Origin: Plakobranchus ocellatus
Lineage: Eukaryota; Mollusca; Gastropoda; Plakobranchidae
Assembly (NCBI GenBank): GCA_019648995.1
Contig: BLXT01008059.1
Span: 80,807-111,697 of the forward strand
Direction: 5' to 3'
Length of the DNA stretch: 30,891 nucleotides
Below the pieces are notes generated by a model that worked only from the letters and a program-made list of their open reading frames with translations, searched no databases and had not been told where the DNA came from. A program made the translations under genes and the position numbers. Shown here in pieces: positions 30,313-30,891 of this stretch. Within the stretch, counting starts at the first letter, position 1, and the number at the start of each line of letters is the position of its first letter.

Positions 30313-30891
30313 CGAGGGATGTCCGAAAAGAAACAGGAAAAGGGGCATAACTCAAAGAGTTTTGATCAGATAAATTTGAAACTCGCAAAGATTGAAGTTC
30401 ACTCTTCCACTACTCAACGTAATCCCCGTGGAGGTCGATGCATTTTTGCCAACGCGATAGCAGCGAATTGATACCCACTCGAAAGAAATCAACGTCAAGA
30501 TTATCAAACCAAGTCCTCAATTCACTGATGAGGTCATCTTCTGTCTCGAAAGCCATGCCTCCTAAATGGCGCTTCAAGGGTCCAAACAAATGACAGTCAG
30601 AGGGTGCTAGGTCTGGACTGGGGGCAGGATGAGGAAGAATTTCCCAACCGTAGCGCTGCAGCCATTGCTGTGTAAGGTTTGCTGAATGAGGGGTCGCATT
30701 ATCGTGCTGAAGCACAACACCCCTTCTCAAGAGCCCAGGTCTTTTGCGACGAATTGCTTCTTTAAGGCGGTCAAGAGTGCTGCATATCGGGCAGCATTGA
30801 TACACTGACCCTGTGGCAAAATGTCTAAGAGGATCACACCTTTCGCATCCCGATATTGCAGCACTATTGTAAAAAAAAAAAAAAAAAAAAA
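30313..30891 (-). mobile_element. mariner (DD34D) transposon copy, 5' part beyond window
   Basis: The minus strand encodes the C-terminal half of a mariner transposase, ending at a TAG at 30410. Downstream of the stop, cgagggatgtccgaaaag (from 30313, preceded by TA) looks like the outer end of a mariner inverted repeat with the TA target. Upstream the element runs into a poly(A) run at the window edge. Confidence 0.8.
30410..30862 (-). pseudogene. mariner transposase, C-terminal part, frameshifted
   Basis: It would cut and paste DNA at TA sites by a DDD triad. An intact stretch of about 130 codons (30410-30805) has VVLQHDNATPHSA with the second Asp, and SPDLAPSD with the third Asp. Exactly 34 residues lie between them, the mariner DD34D spacing. 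LFGPLKRHLGG follows and the frame ends DYVE. Farther upstream, DAKGVILLDILPQGQCINAA lies in another frame, so a one-base deletion near 30787-30793 breaks the gene. The first catalytic Asp would be outside the window. Confidence 0.82.

Overview
This is an animal (metazoan) genomic window. It is AT-rich, with long introns bounded by GT/AG sites, long (TC)n microsatellites and many old transposon copies. No bacterial-style operon or any RNA gene was seen. The mix of a Gmr1-like Ty3/gypsy element, a Jockey-type LINE and mariner/Tc1 relics fits an invertebrate. A lophotrochozoan such as a mollusc is my guess, but nothing in the window settles the species.

The main resident is one plus-strand gene, reconstructed here as 12 coding exons from 2278 to 24272. 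All splice phases agree (1,0,0,2,1,0,1,1,0,0,0) and the predicted protein has 518 residues. Its N-terminus is Ser/Asn-rich and probably disordered. Next comes a Cys/His segment whose last finger follows the spacing of a TAZ-type zinc finger (H-x3-C-x4-C-P-x3-C). A helical linker follows, then a complete protein-kinase fold of TK/TKL flavour. The fold keeps the VAIK-type Lys, a candidate helix-C Glu, the Asn five residues after the HRD position, PPE, DLWGMG and the subdomain XI Arg. The HRD aspartate and the DFG aspartate are both Asn, and no glycine loop is visible, so it should be a pseudokinase. The kinase half (exons 6-12) is secure; the join to the zinc-finger half (exons 1-5) rests on phase and order only.

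The introns carry the repeats. Intron 4 (6192-11327) holds a decayed minus-strand LTR retrotransposon with gag CCHC knuckle, integrase, then reverse transcriptase and RNase H, flanked by two diverged direct repeats that look like its LTRs. The integrase-before-RT order with a gypsy-type RT is the Gmr1-like arrangement. Intron 5 has two (TC)n tracts, a GA-rich tract and a CpG-richer island. Intron 7 has a plus-strand Jockey-like LINE relic.

Downstream of the gene are three possible poly(A) signals and an unidentified GC-richer block with internal repeats (about 24880-25560). A short coding-like relic ending in TAA overlapping AATAAA follows (26569-26790), then a compound trinucleotide and (TC)n microsatellite (28118-28560). 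A plus-strand Tc1-like relic (about 29355-30025) and a minus-strand DD34D mariner copy (30313 to the window end) close the window. The mariner has a frameshift, and the window ends in a poly(A) run inside it.
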